Shown: positions 1-8,893 of the stretch, in pieces | How the letters are laid out: each line of letters begins with the position of its first letter | Numbering within the stretch: the stretch's first letter is position 1 | Assembly (NCBI GenBank): GCA_029939575.1 | Contig: JAOZSR010000021.1 | Location: 1-46,898, forward strand | Direction of reading: 5' to 3' | Length of the DNA: 46,898 nucleotides | Source: Fidelibacterota bacterium | GTDB lineage: Bacteria > Fidelibacterota > UBA2242 > JAOZSR01 | Notes under the pieces: generated by a model | The model's database searches: none | Seen by the model: only the letters and a program-made list of their open reading frames with translations | What the model was told of the DNA's origin: nothing | Translations under genes and position numbers: made by a program

Positions 1-736
1 CCACAGCTGCTTTATCTCTTAGAGATTGTTTATGAGAAGCTGCATAAAAATGAAGGGTATAAGCCAGGTTAGGATCATCGATAGGGTCGAGGGTTGCAAC
101 ATCAACATCCTGAGCCCACATTGGAGAACCAACGATGATCAGATTGTCAGGATCAATTGCTCTGATTTCTGCAATTATCTGTTCTGCATAGGGTTTTACA
201 TCATCTGTCCATGAAACCTGTTCCGGCTCATTGTAAATTTCATAAATAACATTGGGGTAATCTCCATATAAAATTGCCATTTGCTTGAAAAATAGTTTTG
301 CCTTGTCAGTATGTAGATGAGCATTGTGATCGTGCCAATCAATGATTACATAAATACCCAGATCAATACAGGCATCAACAGCAGCACGAATTTTTGTAGT
401 TTCTTCTAAAGGGTTTTCCAGATATCCACCTGATTCTACAGCAAGTGGCACACGGATTATAGTACATTTCCAATCATCTCTCAGCCACTGTATACAGTTA
501 CTATTAAAATATTTACCACCCCATTGACTCCAGAAAAGAGACATCCCGCGTAATGCCATTACTTCACCATTTTTATTTACAATTTTGTTTCCATCAACTT
601 GGGGACGTCCAAATAATTCTACAATTGTTTTTGGTTTATCTTCTTCATTTTTTGATTTTGTTGCTTCTGTACATGAAAGCAAGTGCAAATTGAGAATTAT
701 TGCAATTACAAAGACTAATAATATTTTTTTGTTCAT
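1..736 (-). CDS. GH5 endoglucanase lipoprotein (GH5_2-like), 3' end outside window
   Basis: This gene runs off the left edge, so about 245 N-terminal residues are visible and the C-terminus is missing. It starts with a short hydrophobic segment ending in LLSC, a probable lipoprotein signal with the lipid-attachment Cys. The GH5 barrel follows, with blocks ALRGMSLFWSQW, YVIIDWHDH, YEIYNEP (the Glu is the acid/base) and YTLHFYAASH, all typical of GH5_2 endo-beta-1,4-glucanases. The nucleophile lies beyond the edge. The start at 736 follows a GGGG-AAATTA ribosome site. An in-frame ATG at 769 is possible but would add a polar leader before the signal. It lies 46 bp downstream of the GH17 gene in the same orientation. 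Cellulose or mixed-linkage glucan is the likely substrate, inferred from family. Confidence 0.88.
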   Translation of the reverse strand, partial: MNKKILLVFVIAIILNLHLLSCTEATKSKNEEDKPKTIVELFGRPQVDGNKIVNKNGEVMALRGMSLFWSQWGGKYFNSNCIQWLRDDWKCTIIRVPLAVESGGYLENPLEETTKIRAAVDACIDLGIYVIIDWHDHNAHLHTDKAKLFFKQMAILYGDYPNVIYEIYNEPEQVSWTDDVKPYAEQIIAEIRAIDPDNLIIVGSPMWAQDVDVATLDPIDDPNLAYTLHFYAASHKQSLRDKAAV

Positions 737-782
737 TAATTTCCCCGGTTTGAAAGTATTATTTTTCATTGTATTATTTGTT

Positions 783-2156
783 TTAGTCTTCTTTATGAGT
801 TGGTGGTATTAGCATATCCCGGTGTAACAATTCATAATCACCATTATAGGTTTTTGTAATTTTATTACCACCTCTTGTAAGGCCATCAAAAGTTCCATTA
901 TCGACCAAATGCCATAGAGGATATTTTGCTTTTCCGTCAACTGTGAAAAGCCCAAAATGTGATTCGCTACCAAGTTTGCCACCTTTCCATGGTTCATTGA
1001 AAGCTTCAAAATAAAAACAGGAAAAGTTATTATCAAAGCACCATTTGTTGATAGCATCATAATACATTTTGTCTTTTATTTCATCCGTAGCTCCGGAACC
1101 AGGAGTAGCATAAAAATGGTCATCCATAGTAGCCCAACCGGTTTCTCCGATATGGATAGGTTTTACGATTCCAATTTCTTTGATATAATTTTTAACCAGA
1201 TTGATTTGATACATTGCATCATTAAATGCACCTTCCATACTGTAAATTACTTTTTCATCATCAGTTTTGTCCTGATCTTTTACAGGTATTTTCCAAAAAT
1301 GTGAATTATAATGGGTATCATGGAATGGATATGTATGTAAAGAAATGAAGTCAATTTCTTTGATTAATTCTGTCAATGATTCTTTGCGATATCCTTCTTC
1401 GGCGCCCCAAACAGCAAAATTGTCAGATGAGGTTAGGAGTACATCTTTTGGTAATAAATAGCCATTCACAGCCTTTGTTTTTGCATCCTTTGCATAACGA
1501 ACATATTTCAAAATTATTTTTGAATCTACCCAATGAGCCTGCCATGTAACCATTGCTTCGTTTCCGACTGCAATAATTTTTACAATATCAGGATATTTTG
1601 CGGCCAATTCGATGGCAGTATTCATTTCTAAAATATTGAATTCTTCATCTTCAATAGTATGATCGACTTTATCAGTATATGCACCTTTACATTGAATCCA
1701 GGCACCTAGCATCACATACATTTCAAAATTTTTATCCTCTTGTTTGATTTGATGAATCGCTTCAACCAATCTCGGAGCATGATCATATTCCTGAGTATCA
1801 TAGGTGCGAATAAGTTTGATTCCCATTGCACTTAGAATTCTCATATCTTCTTTTAGTTCATCAATTGTAGGACAATAATCATTAATATTTGGAAGTCCTT
1901 TACCTCTGGTTTCTTTTCTGTAACCGGAATATGACATTGCCTGAATGTTTTTATTACCGAGAAGCAACTGCCCGTTATCCAGTACATAATTATTTTTTTC
2001 ATTTGTTTGAATCTTTTTCACGTAGTTATCTCCAAGGTAATTTGTATCAATTATTTGCTCAGATATTTTTAAATTTGATAGAGGTATAGCCTTTTCACAA
2101 CTAAATACAAAAAGCAACAGAATACAGATTATAAATGTTAATGATTTTGATAACAT
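783..2156 (-). CDS. GH17 beta-1,3-glucanase-like lipoprotein
   Basis: The 457-aa protein begins with a hydrophobic signal ending VFSC at residue 20, suggesting an exported lipoprotein. The rest is a GH17-type (clan GH-A) barrel. GIKLIRTYD near residues 112-120 is the family beta-strand. AVGNE places the acid/base Glu at 200, and HIGETGW places the nucleophile Glu at 338. Bacterial GH17 enzymes hydrolyse or transglycosylate beta-1,3-glucans such as laminarin. A strong ribosome site (AAAGGAGAAATT) precedes the ATG. It sits between the phosphorylase gene (60 bp upstream) and the truncated GH5 gene, all on one strand and probably cotranscribed. The clustering with GH16, GH3 and a beta-1,3-glucan phosphorylase supports laminarin as substrate; endo versus transferase activity cannot be decided from sequence. 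Confidence 0.85.
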   Translation of the reverse strand: MLSKSLTFIICILLLFVFSCEKAIPLSNLKISEQIIDTNYLGDNYVKKIQTNEKNNYVLDNGQLLLGNKNIQAMSYSGYRKETRGKGLPNINDYCPTIDELKEDMRILSAMGIKLIRTYDTQEYDHAPRLVEAIHQIKQEDKNFEMYVMLGAWIQCKGAYTDKVDHTIEDEEFNILEMNTAIELAAKYPDIVKIIAVGNEAMVTWQAHWVDSKIILKYVRYAKDAKTKAVNGYLLPKDVLLTSSDNFAVWGAEEGYRKESLTELIKEIDFISLHTYPFHDTHYNSHFWKIPVKDQDKTDDEKVIYSMEGAFNDAMYQINLVKNYIKEIGIVKPIHIGETGWATMDDHFYATPGSGATDEIKDKMYYDAINKWCFDNNFSCFYFEAFNEPWKGGKLGSESHFGLFTVDGKAKYPLWHLVDNGTFDGLTRGGNKITKTYNGDYELLHRDMLIPPTHKED

Positions 2157-2216
2157 AATTTCTCCTTTAATTATATTTCACTGATATTTAGAAATTCATG
2201 ATCTAAGTATTAATTT

Positions 2217-5200
2217 TTACATGTTAAGAATAAAAACTTCAATTTTGTTAATTTCACAATTCCTGTTAAAGATCATTGAAGAAATTTCTTCATTTAATTG
2301 TTTTCCTTCAATTGTCTTAACATCATTGTTATTAAAGTAGATTATTATTTTTTCTTCCTTTGACAGATGGTAAATCACCGGAACCTGTGCAACTGTAAAA
2401 GCCAGGCAATTTTGTTTTATTTCCATGGATTTTTTGTTTCCACAAGTATCAAAATACTGGAAGTTTCCGGGTTTAGATAGAAATTCCGATTTATGTAATA
2501 GGTTAGGAATGAATGAGATTTTTCCATAATTAACAATTACACCTAATTCAGCATATCGTGAAATATAATCTTCTTTAACCTGTCCGGTCATTCCCGGTTG
2601 CAAAACTCCACAGTGTTCAGGAGTGTGTGAATATGGATCTGTAGGAAAAGCACCATACTTTTCGGGATTCTTATGGCTGCCAATTCCTTGCCTGATTTCG
2701 TAATATTTGGATTTTAAAGTATCGATTAGAGATTGGTCTGTACCTGTTTTTAGAGCGTGATGATAATTTTCCTGAACAGCAAGTAATAGTTTGGATACCA
2801 TATGCCAATAAATACTTCCAAGACCTTCAAATTTGTAAAATGTTCCTGAGCGACCGGTAAAGGACTGATGATCAAAAACTGATTCATAAATTTCCAGAAC
2901 AATTTCAATTTCATCATTTGTAAAAGAGGAATGTTCTTTCAATTTTTCTTTTAATATTCCGGCATTTCGAAAATCACTATGAAAATGAACATTTTCGGAA
3001 ACATCTTTTATAACGATACTTTTATCATTTTCCTTTATCAATTTTAACAGAGTTTTGGATTTTTTCAGTAATTCGGGACTAATGATATTTTTATCTGTAA
3101 ATCGTGCAAGTTGACGGTTTGGATAAAGAATATAGCTATTTTGATCTTCTCTGTATAATGAACTTTCACGAAGAGCTTTTAGCAATTTTTTTATCTCATG
3201 GGAATCCGGATAACCGGAACTAAGAACAGCAACCTGGCCTTCAAGCATTTCATATAAATGCCTGATATTAATTTTATCGTCTTTGAATTTGATCAGATTA
3301 TAAGCATGAAATAAATTGTCATTTCGTTTATTGGCTTTGATGGAATGGTCAATATATTTCAATCCAAGGTTTAAAAATACTTTTAATTCAGAAAGTGATA
3401 AATTTTGTTTTTTGTCGCTGAAACCATTTTTGTAAATTTTATTTCTATGTTCAGATCCGGCAGATGATAATGTATCAGTGATTTTTTTTCGATTTTTATC
3501 AGAGATGGAATCCTTTAGTAAATTTTGGTATTTTTTAAATCCATTATTAATATTGCTAAACAATTCAAAAACTTCTCCGGAAAGTTTAAAACTATCAACA
3601 TCAATATCCTTCAGGAATTTGGTAAAGAAATTAACAAATCTTCTCAGGTAGTATAATGTTACCATTGAAGTTCCATTACCAACCAAAGCATTGTTTGCAT
3701 CATTCCATTCCGGTCTCTGCGTATTCATCCAGATTCCTGCTTCAGGTACAAAGTTGGAAAATTTTACCAGCATCGGAACAAGCAATTTTTCCATTAGATT
3801 AACATAATAAACCTGGTCATCTTCATCCAAAATGAATTTTCCGTCAATACCAATATTTTCAACTCGTTTTTCAATTAAATTATTGAGATCAAAATCATAA
3901 TCTACTGTATTGTATGGGTCTTCAATTATTTTATCATAAGATTTGATTTTATAAGGTACATTGGCATAAGTGAAAATTTCTTTATGTAGCAGGGATTTTA
4001 GTTTTCCCGGGTGATAATTATCTGATACTTCCAATAATTTAAGCAAATATATAATCTGATGATCTCCCCAATAGCCGATATATGCCCAGGGATCATCCGG
4101 ATCTATTATTTCCCAGTCAAAACCATCCCGAATCAATCTATATGGATTGTATCCGTCAGCAGTAGAAGCATTAACAAATTTGCTAATCATGTTTTCGATA
4201 TATTCCGGAAATGATAGGGCCAGTGCTTCCCAATTCTGAAAAATATCTCTCCAATTTCCTTGATAGTTTAATATTTTATCTCCATTTTCATCTTTGATGT
4301 CTATGGAAAATATATTCCATGGACGGCTTGGATCGCCATGACGACGGCTAAAACTCAGAGGTAGATATTCGTTGCAAAGTCTTGTATAATTTGGATCATC
4401 TTCAGAAGCACAATCTATTAGTTTTGAAAAAGATACCTGCTTAGCCAATTTTTCTAAAATCGGGCTATATTTTTTTGCTGTTTGTTTGTTGGCTTTCTTA
4501 ATAAAGTTAATAAAATCATTTCGGTTTATTTGATAATTATCATCAAAAATTCCACCACGCATAATATTGAAAAGTGTATTTGAGTAATGTCTGAAAATAT
4601 TCAAAGTATCATTAGTTAACTGGCAACCGTCAGCTTTGGCAATTTTCAATAATAGACTTTCAGAACTTTCATCTAATGCTTTTTCAATCTCTTTATCCAG
4701 GTTATCTGAGGTTTTTATCATTTTGGTTAATAAAGCCACATCAGATTGATTTTTATTTAAATCAGCAATGATTTTCCATTCTTTTTTTGCATTTTCTTCC
4801 AATTGAAATTCTGATTGGATTAAATAGGCTCCCCGACGTGCCCTGATATCTATTTCCTGATTAATTGGCAGACAATTACGAAAAGCATCCAATTGTGTTG
4901 AGGATAGGAGGATTCTGGATTTTTCTAAACCTGCTGACCAGACTGTTGTCGCTATTAAGGCCTCGCTTGGTTCGGCTTTGTCAGTTGGAACTGAACTTAG
5001 CATATATAAACCTAAATTAGATTCAGGTAATAATTCGTTTTTTTTGTAACCATCAACCAATGTACTTAATTCTAATTGAAATTTTCGATCAATGCCGGAT
5101 GGAAGGATATTTTGGATACCGTCGATAATATTTATATTAACCGAATCTGAATCATTATTTATAACCCGTGATTTCTTAACAAATCCAAACTGGTCACAAT

Positions 5201-5657
5201 TGTGCCATTCATATTGAAAAGTTAAACCCAGTTCAAAGTTTATCTCTTCAAAAATGATACTGTTTCCTATTTTATTTTTATAAATATTTTTCTCAATATT
5301 GTAAACACCCTGGTATTTGGAAGAAAAAGGTTCCCATAAATAATGTTTATCTTTTTTGTTTGCAATAATAATTGTTTTATTTCCGGTAATTTCCTGTGAA
5401 TCATGAATTTTGTCATCAGTGTAATAGGGGAAAAGTGCATTGTCCGGATTTTTTCTTCCTGCTGATAAGGCTCCATTACTTGAAATAAACATCCATAGAT
5501 CAGAGTCGCTTACAATGCTCATGAAAAATGGCTGCATTGAGCCATAATTTGAAATTTTAAAATATTCTTTATTCCTGATGGTAACGATCTCACCATTAAC
5601 TTTATTTTGATCTCTTTTTTGAATATTGTTGCCAATATGAATACTCTTTTGTGTCAT
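2217..5657 (-). CDS. GH149/GH161-type beta-1,3-oligoglucan phosphorylase
   Basis: A 1146-aa protein without signal peptide or membrane segment, so cytoplasmic. The N-terminal third reads as a beta-sandwich like that of GH94-related phosphorylases (YGSMQPFFMSIVSDSDLWMFISSNG is split here for length: YGSMQPFF then SDLWMFISSNG). The central catalytic region holds conserved blocks RHGDPSRPWN (about residue 440), GNWRDIFQNWEAL (about 465-478) and IGYWGDHQIIYLLKLLE (about 525). Length and blocks resemble GH149, the beta-1,3-oligoglucan phosphorylases first described from Euglena and bacteria; GH161 is a close alternative. The reaction is phosphorolysis of beta-1,3-oligoglucans to glucose 1-phosphate, saving ATP compared with hydrolysis. 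A ribosome site AAGGGAAATAT precedes the ATG. Neighbours are a GPH sugar symporter and exported glucanases, which supports an intracellular step acting on imported laminari-oligosaccharides. Family assignment is from recall, not a search. Confidence 0.78.
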   Translation of the reverse strand: MTQKSIHIGNNIQKRDQNKVNGEIVTIRNKEYFKISNYGSMQPFFMSIVSDSDLWMFISSNGALSAGRKNPDNALFPYYTDDKIHDSQEITGNKTIIIANKKDKHYLWEPFSSKYQGVYNIEKNIYKNKIGNSIIFEEINFELGLTFQYEWHNCDQFGFVKKSRVINNDSDSVNINIIDGIQNILPSGIDRKFQLELSTLVDGYKKNELLPESNLGLYMLSSVPTDKAEPSEALIATTVWSAGLEKSRILLSSTQLDAFRNCLPINQEIDIRARRGAYLIQSEFQLEENAKKEWKIIADLNKNQSDVALLTKMIKTSDNLDKEIEKALDESSESLLLKIAKADGCQLTNDTLNIFRHYSNTLFNIMRGGIFDDNYQINRNDFINFIKKANKQTAKKYSPILEKLAKQVSFSKLIDCASEDDPNYTRLCNEYLPLSFSRRHGDPSRPWNIFSIDIKDENGDKILNYQGNWRDIFQNWEALALSFPEYIENMISKFVNASTADGYNPYRLIRDGFDWEIIDPDDPWAYIGYWGDHQIIYLLKLLEVSDNYHPGKLKSLLHKEIFTYANVPYKIKSYDKIIEDPYNTVDYDFDLNNLIEKRVENIGIDGKFILDEDDQVYYVNLMEKLLVPMLVKFSNFVPEAGIWMNTQRPEWNDANNALVGNGTSMVTLYYLRRFVNFFTKFLKDIDVDSFKLSGEVFELFSNINNGFKKYQNLLKDSISDKNRKKITDTLSSAGSEHRNKIYKNGFSDKKQNLSLSELKVFLNLGLKYIDHSIKANKRNDNLFHAYNLIKFKDDKINIRHLYEMLEGQVAVLSSGYPDSHEIKKLLKALRESSLYREDQNSYILYPNRQLARFTDKNIISPELLKKSKTLLKLIKENDKSIVIKDVSENVHFHSDFRNAGILKEKLKEHSSFTNDEIEIVLEIYESVFDHQSFTGRSGTFYKFEGLGSIYWHMVSKLLLAVQENYHHALKTGTDQSLIDTLKSKYYEIRQGIGSHKNPEKYGAFPTDPYSHTPEHCGVLQPGMTGQVKEDYISRYAELGVIVNYGKISFIPNLLHKSEFLSKPGNFQYFDTCGNKKSMEIKQNCLAFTVAQVPVIYHLSKEEKIIIYFNNNDVKTIEGKQLNEEISSMIFNRNCEINKIEVFILNM

Positions 5658-5822
5658 ATATTTCCCTTATTTGGTTTCTGGTATTGTCATTGGATTTTGA
5701 TAGTTTGCTTATTAAATACGCCAGGAAGTACACCAGGAATTTTTTCTAATTATGTTTATTTATTCTTTGGCTTATATTCCGTCCTCTAATAATCGGTTAT
5801 TTTAAAATTTCAATATCAAAGT

Positions 5823-7091
5823 CTATTTTACAAGAAATGGGATGTTTGCATGAGATCCATTTCCTGCATTGTCGTATACATAAACAAAAAGTCGATAGGC
5901 ACCCTTATTTTTTGGTGCATTAAAAATTAATGAATTATTTTTTTGTTCTAAAATTTTATATTTTGCTACAGGCGGTTTTGCTTCTTCATCTCCACCAACA
6001 CGCTTATCAGTAGTTTCTTCTAATATTTCCCATTTATATGTTAATGAACCCCTTTCAAGATCCCTGACCCAAGCTTTTGCTTCGTGCTTTGAATTTGGCT
6101 CAACTATAATATTGGATTGAGCACTTTTATTATCAATTCTAAGAGAATCCATAATTGGCGAGAGATCTGCCGGCCATTCATCTTTCCATAAAAAATGCAT
6201 TACATCAACAGCCTGGGTTTTTGCTCCATCAGCCAAAAATATTCCATACCAGGTTGGTGTTCTTTCCTGTTTTGCTCCCCAGAAAAATACATATCCTCCC
6301 AGACAATTTGAGTTCGGCAACAGGTATTCCTGATATTCTCTCATATATAAATCGGCTTTTTCTTTACTGGTGAACTCTATTGGCTCTTGCCAGCTGGTTT
6401 TGCCCACTTCCCAGTGGCCAAAAGTTCCCCATTCACCCAGAATATAGGGCTTTTCCCAACCAAAGTCATCTAACCAATCTGCAACCACAGGCAAACCTGC
6501 ATAGGCATTGATACAAAGTATGTCAATATTTGGACATTTAGTTTTTATTAAATCCGCTTCTCTTTTTTCTATAAATGCTGTTGCTGTCATAGTAGGATGA
6601 TTTCCATCAACTTCATGAATAAATTTTGCAATTTCCTCTACAGCATCCCATACAGCAAAATTTTCATAGAAAAGATTCATTTCATTTCCCACACCCCACA
6701 TTAATAAATTTGGGTGATCTTTATATTTAAGAATATACTTTTTGAATCTTTCAAACTGTTTTTTTACTGCGACACTATCACTGTAATCAAATCCCTGTCT
6801 CTCCTGTTCCAGCCATAGCCCGGCATTGACAGTTAGATCATATTTTTCTGCCATTGCAAAAACTTCATCCCAACTATCAACACCCCATGTACGGATAGAA
6901 TTTCCACCAGATTCTGCTAATACATCGTAATGGCTTTCTATCCCTGCACCTTTAATGTACATTGGTTTGCCATCTCGATAAAGTTGGAACCCTGATTCTG
7001 TTTTTTTTACTTCAACTTTGTGAGTTATATTTGTATCACATGATATTAAAATCATCAGACATAATGTTAAAATGGATATAAATTTTTTCAT
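5823..7091 (-). CDS. Clan GH-A glycoside hydrolase lipoprotein (GH2-like barrel; possibly GH158)
   Basis: The 422-aa product has a lipoprotein signal ending LISC (Cys 18). A TIM-barrel glycosidase fills residues about 30-310, beginning directly with FQLYRDGKPMYIKGAGIES, so the N-terminal sandwich domains of true GH2 enzymes are absent. MWGVGNEMN gives a likely acid/base Glu 137 and YILGEWGTFG a likely nucleophile Glu 220. The last ~90 residues look like an Ig-type beta domain ending in VYDNAGNGSHANIPF. Such stand-alone barrels are often auto-annotated as GH2; GH158, an endo-beta-1,3-glucanase family, would suit the locus but I cannot confirm it. It sits 165 bp upstream of the phosphorylase and 55 bp downstream of the symporter on the same strand. 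Outer-membrane or periplasmic beta-glucan cleavage is inferred from context. Confidence 0.72.
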   Translation of the reverse strand: MKKFISILTLCLMILISCDTNITHKVEVKKTESGFQLYRDGKPMYIKGAGIESHYDVLAESGGNSIRTWGVDSWDEVFAMAEKYDLTVNAGLWLEQERQGFDYSDSVAVKKQFERFKKYILKYKDHPNLLMWGVGNEMNLFYENFAVWDAVEEIAKFIHEVDGNHPTMTATAFIEKREADLIKTKCPNIDILCINAYAGLPVVADWLDDFGWEKPYILGEWGTFGHWEVGKTSWQEPIEFTSKEKADLYMREYQEYLLPNSNCLGGYVFFWGAKQERTPTWYGIFLADGAKTQAVDVMHFLWKDEWPADLSPIMDSLRIDNKSAQSNIIVEPNSKHEAKAWVRDLERGSLTYKWEILEETTDKRVGGDEEAKPPVAKYKILEQKNNSLIFNAPKNKGAYRLFVYVYDNAGNGSHANIPFLVK

Positions 7092-7146
7092 TTTTTTTCC
7101 AATTTACAAATTTACACACAAAACATAATGGAGAAGATGTGAATAT

Positions 7147-8493
7147 TTATCCAGCATTTCTTTCTTGTAAATCTTTTTCAATATTTTCCATTGTTTTATC
7201 ATCCAGTGGATAGAATAATGCAGCAATTACTGCAACCACAGTTGCACCGGCAGGGATATAACTCATCATTAATTTGATACCTGTAATTGTTTCCGGACTT
7301 TGGACTGTGTTTGGTTCAAAATTGAAAATTGATAATAACCAACCGGCTAGTCCGCCACCGATAGCCATTCCGAATTTCTGAGAAAAAGTTGCTGCCGAAA
7401 ATACAAGTCCTGTTGCTCTTCTTCCATTTTTCCATTCTGAATAATCTGCTGTATCTGCATACATAGCCCAAATTAATGGAGCTTGTGGTGCCATTACCAG
7501 TGAGATTAAAATATGAACAGCAAAAATCATTACGATTTGATCTTTTGGGATATAAAAGAAAACCATTGTTAAAATAGTTGAAAGCCCCATAGCAATCAGA
7601 TATAATTTTTTCTTTCCTAAAAGTTTGGATAAATATTGAGTACAGGCAGTACCGGCGATTACAGCAACTGTTCCTGCCATCATAAATGTCCCGGCCAATA
7701 ATTCATTTCCGAGATAATATTTGAAATAGTACATAATCGTACCCATTCGAATAATAACATAACCCAAGGTGAAAATTCCCATAACCAATAGGATCATCCA
7801 TGGTTTGTTTCCCATTAAGTCTTTGAGATCATTTTTCAGAGAAGTTTTTTGTTTTGGTGATGGTTGAACACGTTCTTTTGTTGTCTTGAAAGTGATAAAG
7901 AACATTCCCATTGCCAGTAGTCCAAAAATACCCATTGTTATTGGAAAACCAATAGCCTGATCACCTTTTCCAAAATAATTAACCAAAGGCAATGTTGCAC
8001 CCTGAATAATAAAAGCACCTGCAAAGGCTAAAACAAAACGATAAGTAGATGCACTGGTTCTTTCTGCTGATGAAGGTGAAAGAACACCCATTAATGCTGA
8101 GTAAGGAATATTGATAGCAGTGTATGCCATCATCATTAAAATGTAAGTAACATAGGCATAAATAATTTTACCTCCAACACTGAGGTTTGGAGTGGTAAAC
8201 ATCAAAACACCAATAATTGCCATAGGAAACATTATCCAAAGTAAATAAGGACGAAATTTTCCATGTTTTGTGTTGGTTCTATCAGCAATAATTCCCATCA
8301 TTGGATCATTAACTGCATCCCAGAATCTTGTAAGCATAAACATAGTTCCTGCTACTGCTGCCGGAATACCAAAAACGTCTGTATAGAAAAATAATAAAAA
8401 ATTGATATACATCTGGAAATATAGATTTGACGCGGTGTCCCCAAGACCATATCCAATCTTTTCTTTGACTGATAGTTTTTCAACAATGTTCAT
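7147..8493 (-). CDS. GPH-family (MelB-like) sugar:cation symporter
   Basis: A 448-aa polytopic membrane protein of the glycoside-pentoside-hexuronide:cation symporter family in the major facilitator superfamily. The N-terminus KLSVKEKIGYGLGDTASNLY and the block FTDVFGIPAAVAGTMFMLTR-type region followed by WDAVNDPMMGIIADRTNTK..GKFRPYLLW are family signatures (read in pieces along residues 5-90). About 12 hydrophobic helices follow. The start is placed at 8493, where AAAGGAGTGAGA precedes ATG; a longer reading frame reaches 8613 but begins with an unlikely 40-residue extension and no good ribosome site. It is first in the minus-strand block of the glucan locus and is the only visible sugar transporter, so it probably imports gluco-oligosaccharides across the inner membrane for the phosphorylase. 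Confidence 0.87.
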   Translation of the reverse strand: MNIVEKLSVKEKIGYGLGDTASNLYFQMYINFLLFFYTDVFGIPAAVAGTMFMLTRFWDAVNDPMMGIIADRTNTKHGKFRPYLLWIMFPMAIIGVLMFTTPNLSVGGKIIYAYVTYILMMMAYTAINIPYSALMGVLSPSSAERTSASTYRFVLAFAGAFIIQGATLPLVNYFGKGDQAIGFPITMGIFGLLAMGMFFITFKTTKERVQPSPKQKTSLKNDLKDLMGNKPWMILLVMGIFTLGYVIIRMGTIMYYFKYYLGNELLAGTFMMAGTVAVIAGTACTQYLSKLLGKKKLYLIAMGLSTILTMVFFYIPKDQIVMIFAVHILISLVMAPQAPLIWAMYADTADYSEWKNGRRATGLVFSAATFSQKFGMAIGGGLAGWLLSIFNFEPNTVQSPETITGIKLMMSYIPAGATVVAVIAALFYPLDDKTMENIEKDLQERNAG

Positions 8494-8893
8494 TCTCACT
8501 CCTTTTAGTGATGGTTTAAATTTTAATCTAAAAATTTTCATAAAAATAAAAATATAGTAAAACGCATATTTAATGCCAATATTTTTTTGTGGAGTAAAAT
8601 TTAATCTGTTCAAGGTTAATTAATAATCATTATAGAGCATGATTTCAGTTATTATAATTAATTTAATCGGGGATTTTTTATTTTTTTGCATCCTTTATTA
8701 AGGAGTTTACTTATAAAAATGATAAATAAATTTTATCATTTTAATAAAGAAATTTGAAGGAATATTGCTGGTTTCCCTTGAATTTGATTAATTCTTTTTT
8801 TTGGTCTGAACTTTGATGGTTTATTACAGTTAAAGTTAATTTTAAAATTAGATGAAAATATAAGTAAGAATATTTTATAGGAGCAGTAGTAGA
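8494..8893. promoter_or_regulatory. Divergent intergenic region of the glucan locus
   Basis: This 400-bp AT-rich region separates the divergently transcribed symporter and GH3 genes and must contain promoters for both blocks. TATAAT-like hexamers occur in the symporter direction near 8627-8660 and a TATAAG-like element faces GH3 shortly before its AGGAG ribosome site. No convincing -35 boxes were found. The most distinctive element is a perfect 11-bp inverted repeat at 8716-8742. No credible gene is seen here. Confidence 0.6.
8716..8742. promoter_or_regulatory. Perfect 11-bp inverted repeat, candidate operator
   Basis: AAAATGATAAA at 8716-8726 and its exact reverse complement TTTATCATTTT at 8732-8742 flank a 5-nt spacer TAAAT. 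The repeat lies in the divergent promoter region, 151 bp before GH3 and 223 bp before the symporter start. The symmetry suits a dimeric repressor or activator. The cognate regulator is not in this window. The AT-rich background makes short palindromes common, which limits confidence, but 11 perfect pairs is longer than expected by chance in 400 bp. Confidence 0.45.

Noticed and set aside
585-812. 75-codon plus-strand frame with a hydrophobic end
   Set aside because: It is the antisense of the signal-peptide region of the truncated GH5 gene and has no ribosome site.
8494-8613. N-terminal extension of the GPH symporter
   Set aside because: The 40 added codons have no good ribosome site, while AAAGGAGTGAGA sits directly before the ATG at 8493.
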